Position numbers and translations under genes: made by a program. A stretch of DNA of 24,220 nucleotides from a virus. The stretch is from the IMG/VR virus record IMGVR_UViG_3300032397_001031, positions 1 to 24,220 of that record; one strand, 5' to 3'. Below are positions 1 to 6,613 of this stretch, one piece after another; position 1 is the first letter of the stretch, and each line of letters starts with the position of its first letter. The notes under the pieces are model-generated. The model was given only the letters and a program-made list of their open reading frames with translations, was not told the origin of the DNA and searched no databases.

Positions 1-84
1 ATGCTCCGAGCGCCATGCGTGAACCTAGTCACCCCTTCCGAACTCGTCCCCGTCGGGACTCTGGAGGTGCCATGTCGGATCTGA
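1..84 (+). CDS. 3' end of an upstream gene (partial)
   Basis: Frame 1 is open from the first base to a TGA at 82-84, and its codons (many GTC, CTC, ACT, GGG) look like those of the neighbouring genes. It would overlap the next start codon at 72 by 13 nt, a kind of overlap common in this genome. Only 27 codons are visible, so no product can be proposed. The alternative is that this is noncoding and the upstream gene ends at the TGA at 20-22 in frame 2. Confidence 0.4.
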   Translation: MLRAPCVNLVTPSELVPVGTLEVPCRI

Positions 85-506
85 GTCCAGAGGAGCGGCA
101 TCAGGTTTGGTGCGTGTCGGTCGACACGCATCTCGATCGACTGTCCGACGACGTCGGCGAACTGCAGAAGCAGGGCGTCGAGCTGACGACGATCAAGCGC
201 ATGACTGGCGCGATGCTCCCGATGATGGTCGCCGCGGCGGTCGGGTTCATCGTCACGGCATACGTCGCTTTCGATCACTTGAACCGGGCAGAGTCCGACT
301 TGAACGCGCATCGAACGGCCTCGCCGATTCACGCTCACCCGGACCTCGTCGACCTCGTCTCCCCTGTCCGAGAGACGCAGGAGAGGATTCTCGCGACCGT
401 CGAGTCGGTTCAGCGGGAGGCCATCGCGAGAGATCGTCAGATTCAGTCGAGGCTTGATCGGCTCGAATCGAGACTAGACGAAACGCAACGACGTCCCCCC
501 CGCTAG
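72..506 (+). CDS. One-pass membrane protein with coiled-coil tail, lysis cassette
   Basis: The 144-residue protein has a charged N-terminus (about residues 1-45), one hydrophobic segment (MLPMMVAAAVGFIVTAYVAF, about residues 49-68) and a charged helical C-terminus with heptad-like spacing (about 95-140) that probably forms a coiled coil. I chose ATG 72 because the upstream in-frame ATG at 15 would add a low-complexity Arg/Pro stretch and has no ribosome site, whereas GGAGGT lies just before 72, although with a short 3-nt gap. It lies directly upstream of a secreted hydrolase and an LL-H-like holin, so a role as accessory holin, antiholin or XhlA-like lysis protein is plausible. That role is inferred from topology and position only; no family motif was recognised. 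Confidence 0.7.
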   Translation: MSDLSPEERHQVWCVSVDTHLDRLSDDVGELQKQGVELTTIKRMTGAMLPMMVAAAVGFIVTAYVAFDHLNRAESDLNAHRTASPIHAHPDLVDLVSPVRETQERILATVESVQREAIARDRQIQSRLDRLESRLDETQRRPPR

Positions 507-545
507 GACTGGCAGGCGGGCGGGGAGTCGTGTCAGGCTTGCGGG

Positions 546-1112
546 ATGAAAGCCAAACGCAGTTCGTTTCGAGTGCTTGCGAGCACGCTTTTCCTGCTCT
601 CGATCTCGGCGGGGGCGATTGCTCAGCCCGAGCCTGACGAGTCCCCTCCTGCCGCGCTCTACACTGACGACGAGGTCGCTGCCGCACGGCACTGTCTCTC
701 AGAGGCGAGCGGAGTTCGGACGGATGACTGCCGGGTGATTACTTGGATCAGCGTCCATGCCGCAGCACGCGAAGGCGTCTCGGTCGCCTCGTTCATCGCC
801 TCGACGTACCATCGGCACACTCGCGGCGCGGGTCCTCGCCCCTGGCTCGCGGGAATGAATGGCTCGCTCACGATGCCCGAGGGATGGCCTGAGGCGCGTA
901 TTCCGTGGGAGACCCGAGGCCGCCCGGCATGGGTCGAGGTCCTGGAGTTCGTTCGGCGTGTCCTCCGAGGTCGAGAGGGTCACGGCTGCACGAATGGGCT
1001 CCCTGTTACCTGGGGCGGCACGATGGACGACGACGGGGTCGCGGAATGGGTCCGACGCGGTTATCGTGTGATCTCGTGCGGACACACTGCGAACCGCATC
1101 ATCGGAAGGTGA
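546..1112 (+). CDS. Secreted probable cell-wall hydrolase (endolysin candidate)
   Basis: The 188-residue protein begins with a clear Sec signal peptide: basic KAKR, a hydrophobic core (about residues 10-24) and small residues AIA before the likely cleavage near residue 27. The mature part opens with a helix containing CLSEAS, a possible catalytic Glu, followed by ITWISVHAAA. It ends with a Gly/Trp-rich segment (VTWGGTMD, then VISCGHTAN). The pattern recalls SleB-type hydrolases or transglycosylases and small secreted proteins of phages and prophages, but I cannot assign the family firmly. Four cysteines suggest disulfide bonds after export. It lies between two membrane proteins, and the holin gene starts 4 nt after its stop, which supports a lysis role. 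A signal peptide would mean Sec-dependent export with the holin setting the timing. Confidence 0.65.
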   Translation: MKAKRSSFRVLASTLFLLSISAGAIAQPEPDESPPAALYTDDEVAAARHCLSEASGVRTDDCRVITWISVHAAAREGVSVASFIASTYHRHTRGAGPRPWLAGMNGSLTMPEGWPEARIPWETRGRPAWVEVLEFVRRVLRGREGHGCTNGLPVTWGGTMDDDGVAEWVRRGYRVISCGHTANRIIGR

Positions 1113-1116
1113 TCGA

Positions 1117-1473
1117 ATGGATTGGCGATATCAGATTCTAGGAGCGATCGCGACGGCCCTCGTTGCCGTCCTGACGGCGGCGATCCCTGTCCTCGTTCGG
1201 GCTGCGATCTCATACCTCGAACGTCGGCTCCATCTCGACGTGACTGAGTCTCAGGAGCGGGCGATCTCCGACGCCGTCTCGCAGGCCGTCTCGTTCGCCG
1301 AGGAACAAGCGAGGAAGGCGCTCGCCGCTCAGTCGGTCGCGATGACCTCTCGACAAAAGCTCGCGACCGCCCGGTCGTTCCTCGACGAGACCCTCGCTCG
1401 ACAATCTCGACCGGAGGTTCGTTCTCCCGACGGGTTGATCGAGGCCGAGGTTCATCGCCGCCGGTCAAGCTGA
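1117..1473 (+). CDS. Holin, phage LL-H family-like
   Basis: The 118-residue protein has one N-terminal hydrophobic segment (ILGAIATALVAVLTAAIPVLV, about residues 7-27). A short basic stretch follows, then HLDVTESQERAISDAVSQAV and FAEEQARKA. LL-H-type holins have this layout: an N-terminal membrane anchor, then a soluble helical domain with a conserved FAEE/VEQ segment. The length is normal for that family. In the cell it would sit in the inner membrane and release or activate the hydrolase encoded just upstream. The upstream stop and AAGGTGA ribosome site overlap, so translation is likely coupled. The gene ends the plus-strand lysis block and faces the convergent phosphoribosyltransferase gene. 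Confidence 0.65.
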   Translation: MDWRYQILGAIATALVAVLTAAIPVLVRAAISYLERRLHLDVTESQERAISDAVSQAVSFAEEQARKALAAQSVAMTSRQKLATARSFLDETLARQSRPEVRSPDGLIEAEVHRRRSS

Positions 1474-1575
1474 CAAGCGGACGCCGCCCAGGTAGCAGGC
1501 GACGTCCTACGTCGACACTCAGCTCGGGCGAAACGGGAGGGGACGGCGACCGAGCATTGTCAACGCCCGGCCAGC
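1474..1575. other. Convergent intergenic gap, holin / phosphoribosyltransferase
   Basis: This 102-nt gap separates the ends of two convergent genes. The only structure noted is a short hairpin, CGACG-TCCTA-CGTCG at 1500-1514, without a T-run on either strand. A bidirectional terminator would be expected here, but none of standard type is visible. Confidence 0.5.
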
Positions 1576-2115
1576 CTATAGCGCCCGCCAGTCGACGGCA
1601 AGGGTGTCGGGGGTGGCGACGTACGAGAGCCCCCGACTGCCTCCCTGCTCGTCGTCCATCCCGTAGCCGACGACGTAAAGGTCGCCGATCACTCGACCGC
1701 AATACTGCGGGAGCGCCGTCGGTTCAGTCGTCCGCTCGCGCTTCCATAGGAGACAAGCAATCGACGTCGACCGGGCACCGGCCTCCGCTACCGCTCGGCG
1801 GACCTGCGCCGCGGTCAGGCCCGAGTCGATGACCGCGTCGACGAGTACCACGTCGCGACCGTCGAACGCGTCAGGGTACGGCAGGAAAACTTCGATCCCC
1901 GATGGGGCGTCTCTCGGGTCGTCGAGAACCCGACGGGCGAGCACTGGAGCGATTCGGACGTCTCCAGGAAGTGACCTCGCAAGGTCGGACCCGAACACCA
2001 TCCCGCCCCGGAGGATGGGCGCGAGGACGACTCCCCGAGGGTAGTCAGTCCCGATGCGACGGGCGACATCACTCACGAGCGCGGCCACTTGAAACGAGTC
2101 GAGCAGAGTTTGCAT
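1576..2115 (-). CDS. hpt: Hypoxanthine-guanine phosphoribosyltransferase-like enzyme
   Basis: The 179-residue protein has the type I phosphoribosyltransferase layout. It has an N-terminal loop (APILRGG, 32-38), a PRPP-binding strand and loop (VDAVIDSGLT, 92-101), a Lys in the purine region (LLWKRE) and a C-terminal purine/Mg segment (VVGYGMDD, then SRGL). HPRT enzymes combine hypoxanthine or guanine with PRPP to give IMP or GMP. The usual acidic pair before the PRPP loop (ED in VEDIIDTG) is replaced by D93-A94, while the catalytic-base Asp (D97) is kept, so substrate preference may differ. GGAGG abuts the ATG with no spacer, leaving the start slightly uncertain. It is the only minus-strand gene and is transcribed from the 2116-2768 region. 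A link to the 7-deazaguanine operon is inferred: DpdA-type exchange releases free guanine. Confidence 0.8.
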   Translation of the reverse strand: MQTLLDSFQVAALVSDVARRIGTDYPRGVVLAPILRGGMVFGSDLARSLPGDVRIAPVLARRVLDDPRDAPSGIEVFLPYPDAFDGRDVVLVDAVIDSGLTAAQVRRAVAEAGARSTSIACLLWKRERTTEPTALPQYCGRVIGDLYVVGYGMDDEQGGSRGLSYVATPDTLAVDWRAL

Positions 2116-2157
2116 CCTCCGACGGTAGCACTCCGACCATTGCGTCGTCGCCGCCGA

Positions 2158-2429
2158 TCTGCGAGAGTTCCTGAGACCCCTCGACCTGAGTCCTGACGCG
2201 CGGCGTTGTACCGCTGCAAGCGTGAGGACTCGGGCCGAGGCTTTTCGTTCCGATGTTGAATTCCGCCGCCGCCGCCCGTATCGTGGGCGATGTCGAGGCG
2301 TACAAGCCTCGGCGGGCTCCCCTAGCGGGGATGCTACCGAATACCGAACGGGGCTCGCGCCTCGGTCGTAATCAGGTATCGGACGCGGGGAGTGCCTTCG
2401 GGTGTCCGCGCCGACTCTGCGAGAGTTCC
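2158..2429 (+). repeat. 14-nt direct repeat pair (2158-2171 and 2416-2429)
   Basis: TCTGCGAGAGTTCC occurs exactly twice in the control region, 258 nt apart, both times followed by a GAG within four bases. A chance 14-nt repeat in so short a region is unlikely. Operator or replication-protein sites are possible; nothing in the sequence identifies the binding protein. Confidence 0.5.
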
Positions 2430-2588
2430 GAGCCGGTTCAATGGTGAGAACCCCCGGCGGCCTGAGGCCCTGAGGACAATCGAACGCAGTCGCGACGACC
2501 TCTACCGCCGGAGATGGCGACCCCTCAGGGGGTCAGGACACGGTCGACCTCCGGGTCGATTGTTCGCGGGGGAGGGGGGAATTCGCCC

Positions 2589-2618
2589 GTCGGAGTCAGT
2601 CCGGGGAGTCGGAGTCAG
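2589..2618 (+). repeat. 11-nt direct repeats spaced 19 nt (iteron-like)
   Basis: GTCGGAGTCAG occurs at 2589-2599 and again at 2608-2618, with a further GGAGTC-like core between them. The start-to-start distance of 19 nt is close to two helical turns, as expected for adjacent protein sites on one DNA face. They lie about 45 nt upstream of the conserved leader of the gene at 2769. Confidence 0.45.
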
Positions 2619-2662
2619 CATCGAGGGTCGAATTCGAATCCTATATCTGAGGACCTTTCTCG

Positions 2663-2768
2663 GTCGTTTCGTGCCGTGTCGTTTTAGGGTTGAGCCTGTC
2701 CCTGGCAGGCGATACAGTTCTCGAACCGGGTCCCGTTGACCCGGCGTAAGCACGAAAGCCAGGAAGCC
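2663..2768 (+). promoter_or_regulatory. Type A conserved leader, copy 1
   Basis: This leader is shared with 4378-4484. Block 1 (GTCGTTTCGTG, then CGTGTCGTTTTA) begins at 2663. Block 2 (starting TACAGTTCTCGAACCGGG) begins at 2713. Between them is a divergent 24-nt spacer. Block 2 contains a 7-bp hairpin, CCGGGTC-CCGTT-GACCCGG (2726-2744). The leader ends in the start-associated sequence GAAAGCCAGGAAGCC directly before ATG 2769. It may be a promoter plus structured 5' leader; which part is DNA-level and which RNA-level is not decided by the sequence. Confidence 0.6.
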
Positions 2769-3284
2769 ATGAAGATCGCCATTGTCGAGAATCGCTCCGA
2801 CTACTGCGCCCCCGCCGAGTTCGATCGGTATCTAGTCGAGGTCGCCGAGGGGGTTCAGGGCGTGTATCCGCACGCGAGGGTGATCGTCACTGGCGGGGTC
2901 GGTCCTCGGATCACTGTCACGAACCTCGGCGACGAGGACGAGGACGAGGTTCGGCAGTCTGTCTCCGACACGATCGCGAAGGTGTGGACGTTCGGCCATT
3001 TTTGCTCCGAGCTGACTCAGGTCGAGCGGGATGCGGCGGACCGGGCGGGTCGGTCGGCGTTCCAATATGACAAGTCGCTTTGCGACGGCACGTTTGATTT
3101 CGTGTGCGACCCTTTCGGCGAGAACGGATGGAACGTCGAGTCGGCTCTCGACGAGATCGCCCTACGGCTCGTCGACCGTAAGAGCGATTGGCCTCGGGAG
3201 TCGGAGGGTCGGTCGGAACTCCTCGCCCGGTTCGAGGTGGCATACACGAGGGCGTTCCATGCTCCTGTCTCGCAGGGGTTCTGA
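2769..3284 (+). CDS. Unknown protein, first gene of the MoxR-VWA block
   Basis: The 171-residue acidic protein belongs to no family I recognise. It begins MKIAIVENRS and has a beta-rich N-terminal half with a GGVGPRITVTNL segment (about 50-61), then an acidic run (DEDEDE, about 64-69) and a helical remainder. No membrane segment or signal peptide is present. I chose ATG 2769 because the start-associated sequence GAAAGCCAGGAAGCC abuts it; an earlier in-frame ATG at 2736 lies inside the conserved hairpin of the leader and is unlikely. It is the first gene after the control region, and its leader is duplicated upstream of the gene at 4485, so the two are probably regulated together. Confidence 0.8.
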   Translation: MKIAIVENRSDYCAPAEFDRYLVEVAEGVQGVYPHARVIVTGGVGPRITVTNLGDEDEDEVRQSVSDTIAKVWTFGHFCSELTQVERDAADRAGRSAFQYDKSLCDGTFDFVCDPFGENGWNVESALDEIALRLVDRKSDWPRESEGRSELLARFEVAYTRAFHAPVSQGF

Positions 3285-3286
3285 GT

Positions 3287-3342
3287 TCGTCCGATGCCCA
3301 CTCTCGCCGACCTGAGGGTCGACGAGGGTCAGGATCGGACGA
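3287..3342 (+). promoter_or_regulatory. Leader hairpin before the gene at 3370
   Basis: A perfect 9-bp inverted repeat, TCGTCCGAT (3287-3295) and ATCGGACGA (3334-3342), encloses smaller helices such as GACC-TGAG-GGTC. It starts two bases after the upstream stop codon and ends 27 nt before ATG 3370. There is no T-run, so it is not a standard intrinsic terminator. It is the structured leader of this gene, comparable in position to those of its neighbours. Confidence 0.5.
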
Positions 3343-3369
3343 CCGGCCCACGAACGAAAGAATGAAGCC

Positions 3370-4374
3370 ATGCAAAACCTGACTCCCTCTCTCCCCTCTC
3401 CCTCTCCCATTCACTCTGGAGGAACGACCGCGGGTGCTGTCGTCGCCGCCGCTCTGTCCGCCCCTCGGGGAGACATTATCGGTGCCGTGACGTTCTGGGC
3501 GATCTCTGGAATCGTCGTCCGTCGTGACGATCTCCGGGACGCGCTCGTCGCCCTCGGGTTCGGGTTCGCGGTCCCGAAGGACCCGAAGGCGAGTAAGGTC
3601 CTCCGAATGGCGATCGAGATCGTCAAACGGGACTCTCCGACGTCCATCGTGTTCGATCGGGTGTCGGACACCGCCGCCGAGATCGTGTATGCGATGTCGA
3701 GCCGGACCTCGGACGACGTCGCCGAGGTCGCGACGTATCAGCACCGAACTCGGGTTCGTCTCGACAAGCGCACGAACGCCTTGACGCTGGAGGACTCGAC
3801 GGACCCTGTCCTGCTGGCAGTCGAGGCGCAGTATCGGGTCCTGCTGAACTATCCGACGACGAGCGAGATCGGTCTCGTTCTAATCAATGTGATCCGAGGC
3901 CGGGGGACGTCTCTCGGGTTGTGCGGAGTCAACCTCCGAGGGGACTCGGGGGGCGTTTATTTCGTCCCCGCGTCCAACGTCGACCGACTGAACTCACTCG
4001 CGGACCTCGTCGACACGATCGGAGGTAAGGGGGCGATCACTGTCTGGCCGATCCCTTACGGCGACCGGGCGGTGGCGCAGACTGTCTCCGCAGTGACTTC
4101 GGACTTCGGGGAACGAGTTCGGGCGGTCCGGGCGGACGTCGCGGAACTGCTCGGGTCGCTCACGGCGACCGAATCTCTCGACCCCGACGGTCGGCGGGTT
4201 CTCGCCAGGGCGAAGGCGTTCGCCTCGGTCTCGGCTCGGGCCACCGCGTTCGGAGACCTACTCGGAGACCTGAGGTCGGAACTCGAATCGGAACTCGGAG
4301 AACTTCGGAAGGTTGTCGAGGACCGAGTCGGCGCGACCCTCGGGACCGAGTTCGACCTCGACCTCGACGACTGA
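3370..4374 (+). CDS. Unknown conserved-type protein of the MoxR-VWA block
   Basis: The 334-residue protein has an N-terminal Pro/Ser-rich stretch, an aromatic-rich domain (TFWAISGIVVRRDDL, about 38-52, followed by VPKDPKASKVLRMAI), a central beta-rich region with GKGAITVWPIPYGDR (about 220-235) and a C-terminal helical, coiled-coil-like tail (about 280-330) ending in Asp residues. The FWAIS...DPKAS layout reminds me of the phage family DUF6744, but this is a low-certainty recollection. The start ATG 3370 is preceded by GAATGAAGCC, a variant of the start-associated sequence. It shares intergenic architecture with the MoxR and VWA genes downstream and may be a substrate or partner of that pair; this is inferred from position alone. 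Confidence 0.75.
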   Translation: MQNLTPSLPSPSPIHSGGTTAGAVVAAALSAPRGDIIGAVTFWAISGIVVRRDDLRDALVALGFGFAVPKDPKASKVLRMAIEIVKRDSPTSIVFDRVSDTAAEIVYAMSSRTSDDVAEVATYQHRTRVRLDKRTNALTLEDSTDPVLLAVEAQYRVLLNYPTTSEIGLVLINVIRGRGTSLGLCGVNLRGDSGGVYFVPASNVDRLNSLADLVDTIGGKGAITVWPIPYGDRAVAQTVSAVTSDFGERVRAVRADVAELLGSLTATESLDPDGRRVLARAKAFASVSARATAFGDLLGDLRSELESELGELRKVVEDRVGATLGTEFDLDLDD

Positions 4375-4377
4375 CCC

Positions 4378-4484
4378 GTCGTTTCGTGTCGTGTCGTTTT
4401 ATGGTGGACTCCGGTCTGCCCCGCCCGTACAGTTCTCGAACCGGGTCCCGTTGACCCGCCGCAAGCGAAGAAAGCCAGGAAGCC
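4378..4484 (+). promoter_or_regulatory. Type A conserved leader, copy 2
   Basis: This is the second copy of the leader at 2663-2768. Block 1 starts at 4378 and block 2 at 4428, exactly 50 nt apart as in copy 1, although the 24-nt spacer has diverged. The hairpin is kept as 6 bp, CGGGTC (4442-4447) with GACCCG (4453-4458), around the same CCGTT loop. It fills the whole gap between the stop at 4374 and ATG 4485. Confidence 0.6.
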
Positions 4485-4865
4485 ATGACGAACTCAGAAG
4501 CCATAAAGACCATCACCACTGCCACCGCCGTCTCCGCTTCGCAGATCGAGTCGATGATCGACGACCCCCTCGACGACGGGTTCTCGTTCGCCCCGGAGAC
4601 GCCCAGGGCGGACGTCGCCGAGCGAATCCGGGAGACCGCCAAGACCATGGGCCGGGACATCGCGAACACTCCCGCTGCGATCGTCACCGCCTGTGCCGAG
4701 ATGTTCGTGGCCTCGGTTCGGTCGGGCGACACGGAGCCGACGATGCGAAGTCTCGCGGGGGCACGTCGCGCCCTCCTGAGCGGTCTCGGCGTGACTCCGA
4801 AGATGAAGTCGATGCACGGGGGGATCAGCGTCTCATTCGACGGCCAAGTTCTTCGCGGCCTCTGA
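4485..4865 (+). CDS. Unknown protein of the MoxR-VWA block
   Basis: The 126-residue protein is probably cytoplasmic and mostly helical. It has a Thr/Ala-rich N-terminus (KTITTATAVSASQIES), an acidic patch (DDPLDDGF, about 26-33) and a basic C-terminal third with GARRALLSGLGVTPKMKSM. I recognise no family. ATG 4485 directly follows the start-associated sequence GAAAGCCAGGAAGCC, and its leader duplicates that of the gene at 2769, which implies common control. The gene directly precedes the MoxR ATPase. It may be an adaptor or target of that ATPase, but nothing in the sequence proves this. Confidence 0.75.
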   Translation: MTNSEAIKTITTATAVSASQIESMIDDPLDDGFSFAPETPRADVAERIRETAKTMGRDIANTPAAIVTACAEMFVASVRSGDTEPTMRSLAGARRALLSGLGVTPKMKSMHGGISVSFDGQVLRGL

Positions 4866-4923
4866 ACCCTCCGAAGATGGCCCCCGGCGGGGGGCCGAAA
4901 CGTCGTGAGACGTCAGGGACGCA
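4865..4923 (+). promoter_or_regulatory. Type B leader, copy 1: GC hairpin plus GNRA hairpin
   Basis: This 59-nt element begins at the upstream stop codon and is repeated with two differences at 6555-6613. It contains GGCCCCC-GGCG-GGGGGCC (4879-4896) and then ACGTC-GTGA-GACGT (4900-4913). The second loop is a GNRA tetraloop. It precedes the MoxR ATPase gene. No T-run follows, so termination is unlikely; an RNA-level role in stability, processing or protein binding is inferred. Confidence 0.65.
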
Positions 4924-4944
4924 GAAGAAGAAAGCAAGGAAGCC

Positions 4945-6126
4945 ATGAATACTCCAGTCGCAGCACTCCGCTCGGTTCCGACCCCGACCCCGACCCCACT
5001 CACTCAGGTCGCCACCATCCGGGCGAACCTGTCCGCTCGGTTCCTCGAACGGGAGCAGGAGATCCGGGGACTGCTCGTCGCCGCACTCGCGGGCGAACAC
5101 TGTCTGCTGCTCGGACCTCCCGGCACGGGCAAGTCAGCTCTCGCGCGGGCGTTCGCGGACTGTCTCGGGGGCGCGAACTATTTCGAGTGGCTTTTGACCC
5201 GTTTCAGCACGCCCGAGGAAGTGTACGGGCCGATCTCCCTCGCGGGACTCAAGTCCGACCGCTTCCGACGTGTCACGACCGGGAAACTCCCCGAGTGTCA
5301 TATCGCGTTCCTCGACGAAATTTTCAAAGCCAATTCCGCGGTCCTGAACTCCCTCCTCGCCGCCGTGAATGAGAGGATCTTTCACGACGACGGGGCCGCC
5401 CGGTCGATCCCTCTCCTGACCTGCGTCGCGGCCTCGAACGAGATGCCCGACGGTCCCGAACTGGCGGCGCTCTGGGATCGATTCGTCCTCCGGTATTCGG
5501 TCGAGTACACGAAAGCCGAGTCGTCGTTCGCCGCAATGCTCACGGGTTCCGGTCCCGCCCCCGCGGTCGGCGTCATGTCCCTCTCTGAGTGGGCGAGCGC
5601 CCGAGCCGAGGTCGAGGCAATCCCTGTCCCCCCCGACGTCCTCTCCGCTCTGTTCAGTCTCCGATCGTCCCTCGACCGCGAGGGCGTCGTCGTCTCTGAC
5701 CGCCGATGGGTCAAAGCATTGAAACTGCTCCGGGCGAACGCCTGGCTCTCTGGAGCGACCGCGGTGTCCCCGTACCACATGGAGGTTCTGTGCGGGTGTC
5801 TCTGGAATACGGCGGAGCAGATTCAGACGGTCCGGGCCGAAGTGATGAAACTCGCGGCGGCGGAGGTCCTCGTCGCCGAGAAAGCGGGGTCCGCTGCGAT
5901 CGCTCTCGTCGCGACCCTCCCCGATGGGAAGTCCCGCGAGTTCCTCGACCGGGCGTCCTCTGTCCGCGAGGAACTAAAAAAGGCACTCGCACGGGTCGGG
6001 GAGATCCGGTCGCGACTCACTGACCCCGGCGCTCAGGCGCGGGTCGCTCAGGTCGAGGGGGAGATTCGGGCCGAGGGTCAGGCCCTCACTGCGAGGATCA
6101 AAACTGCGGTCGGCCTCGACTTCTGA
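4945..6126 (+). CDS. MoxR/RavA-type AAA+ ATPase
   Basis: This 393-residue protein has an AAA+ module in its first two thirds: Walker A GPPGTGKS (57-64), the MoxR-type segment EEVYGPISLAGLK, Walker B FLDEIFKAN (D124, E125), then NSLLAAVNERIFHDG and a sensor region VAASNEMP. The rest (about 230-393) is helical, with a coiled coil near the C-terminus. MoxR-family ATPases form hexamers that remodel partner proteins and usually work with a VWA-domain protein. Here such a protein is encoded two genes downstream, as in the RavA-ViaA pair of enterobacteria. The start ATG 4945 follows GAAAGCAAGGAAGCC. The target in the phage cycle is unknown; replication, assembly or takeover of host complexes are all possible. 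Confidence 0.92.
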   Translation: MNTPVAALRSVPTPTPTPLTQVATIRANLSARFLEREQEIRGLLVAALAGEHCLLLGPPGTGKSALARAFADCLGGANYFEWLLTRFSTPEEVYGPISLAGLKSDRFRRVTTGKLPECHIAFLDEIFKANSAVLNSLLAAVNERIFHDDGAARSIPLLTCVAASNEMPDGPELAALWDRFVLRYSVEYTKAESSFAAMLTGSGPAPAVGVMSLSEWASARAEVEAIPVPPDVLSALFSLRSSLDREGVVVSDRRWVKALKLLRANAWLSGATAVSPYHMEVLCGCLWNTAEQIQTVRAEVMKLAAAEVLVAEKAGSAAIALVATLPDGKSREFLDRASSVREELKKALARVGEIRSRLTDPGAQARVAQVEGEIRAEGQALTARIKTAVGLDF

Positions 6127-6157
6127 CGAGTCGGAGGCTTGACCCCCCGAGTCTCGT
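6126..6157 (+). promoter_or_regulatory. Stop-codon hairpin with two-base bulge
   Basis: ACGAG-TCGG (6126-6134) pairs with CCGA (6147-6150) and CTCGT (6153-6157), leaving a GT bulge on the 3' arm. The helix begins at the last base of the MoxR stop codon. A hairpin of the same shape sits on the stop of the VWA gene (8173-8200). Neither has a clean T-run. Confidence 0.4.
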
Positions 6158-6217
6158 TCTGTATTGTCTCGATCGGCGTCAGAGATGGCGCTAGCAAGCA
6201 AAGAAAGCCAGGAAGCC

Positions 6218-6556
6218 ATGAATACGTCCCCCCGTTCGGAGATCACTCCCGCCACAACCCTCGGCGACCTCGATTCGTTCCTCAGGTCCTACGGGATGCG
6301 AGTCACAGTCTGCGCCACGGGCACGGGGCAGTATCGTTGCAGCGTCCTCGCTCCCTCTCTGGAGGTCGGGACGGGAGTCGGCGACACACTCCCGCAGGCG
6401 ATCGAGTCCGCTCTCAAGTCTGCCGAGATTTGGGCAGTCGAGCAGTCCGTTCTCCCGGCGGTCGACGAGGACGAGGCCGAGCGTCAGGAGATGGCGAGTC
6501 TCACTCGGGCGCGTGTTCGTCGTGCCATCGCAGGCCGACGAGTCTCCGCGATCTAA
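6218..6556 (+). CDS. Small unknown protein between the MoxR and VWA genes
   Basis: The 112-residue protein has a predicted alpha/beta N-terminal half (DLDSFLRSYGMRVTVCATG, then YRCSVLAPSLEVGTGVGDTLPQAI) resembling a small RNase-H-like or dsRBD-like fold, and a charged helical C-terminus rich in Glu and Arg (about 80-112). No family was recognised. ATG 6218 follows the start-associated sequence GAAAGCCAGGAAGCC; the in-frame ATGs further upstream lie in the leader. Its position between the ATPase and the VWA protein suggests it belongs to the same complex, perhaps as an adaptor. That is inference. Confidence 0.75.
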   Translation: MNTSPRSEITPATTLGDLDSFLRSYGMRVTVCATGTGQYRCSVLAPSLEVGTGVGDTLPQAIESALKSAEIWAVEQSVLPAVDEDEAERQEMASLTRARVRRAIAGRRVSAI

Positions 6557-6613
6557 CCCTCCGATGATGGCCCCCGGCGGGGGGCCGAAACGTCGCGAGA
6601 CGTCAGGGACGCA
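6555..6613 (+). promoter_or_regulatory. Type B leader, copy 2: GC hairpin plus GNRA hairpin
   Basis: This is the second copy of the element at 4865-4923, differing at two positions over 59 nt. The GC hairpin lies at 6569-6586. The second hairpin, ACGTC-GCGA-GACGT, lies at 6590-6603. Its loop differs from copy 1 (GCGA against GTGA), but both are GNRA tetraloops. It precedes the VWA gene. Confidence 0.65.

Larger units (their letters stand above)
2116..2768. other. Gene-free divergent control region
   Basis: This 650-nt stretch lies between the minus-strand phosphoribosyltransferase and the plus-strand block starting at 2769. ORFs inside it look noncoding (Arg/Pro-rich, no ribosome sites). It holds a 14-nt direct repeat, an 11-nt direct repeat spaced two helical turns apart, several small hairpins (for example CGAGGC-GTACAA-GCCTCG at 2294-2311 and TCGACC-TCCG-GGTCGA near 2548) and the conserved leader at 2663-2768. 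A TATATC near 2643 could be a -10 box, but no good -35 box is visible. By position it should carry promoters for both directions and perhaps operators or an origin. Confidence 0.55.

Noticed and set aside
2392-2739. ORF of 115 codons in the control region
   Set aside because: Arg/Pro/Gly-rich composition, no ribosome site, and it runs through the conserved leader.
2917-3744. 275-codon minus-strand ORF
   Set aside because: Shadow of two well-supported plus-strand genes; low-complexity Arg/Pro translation without motifs.
4879-4913. Intrinsic terminators at the GC-rich hairpins
   Set aside because: No T-run follows either copy (4879-4913, 6569-6603), and both lie directly upstream of genes.
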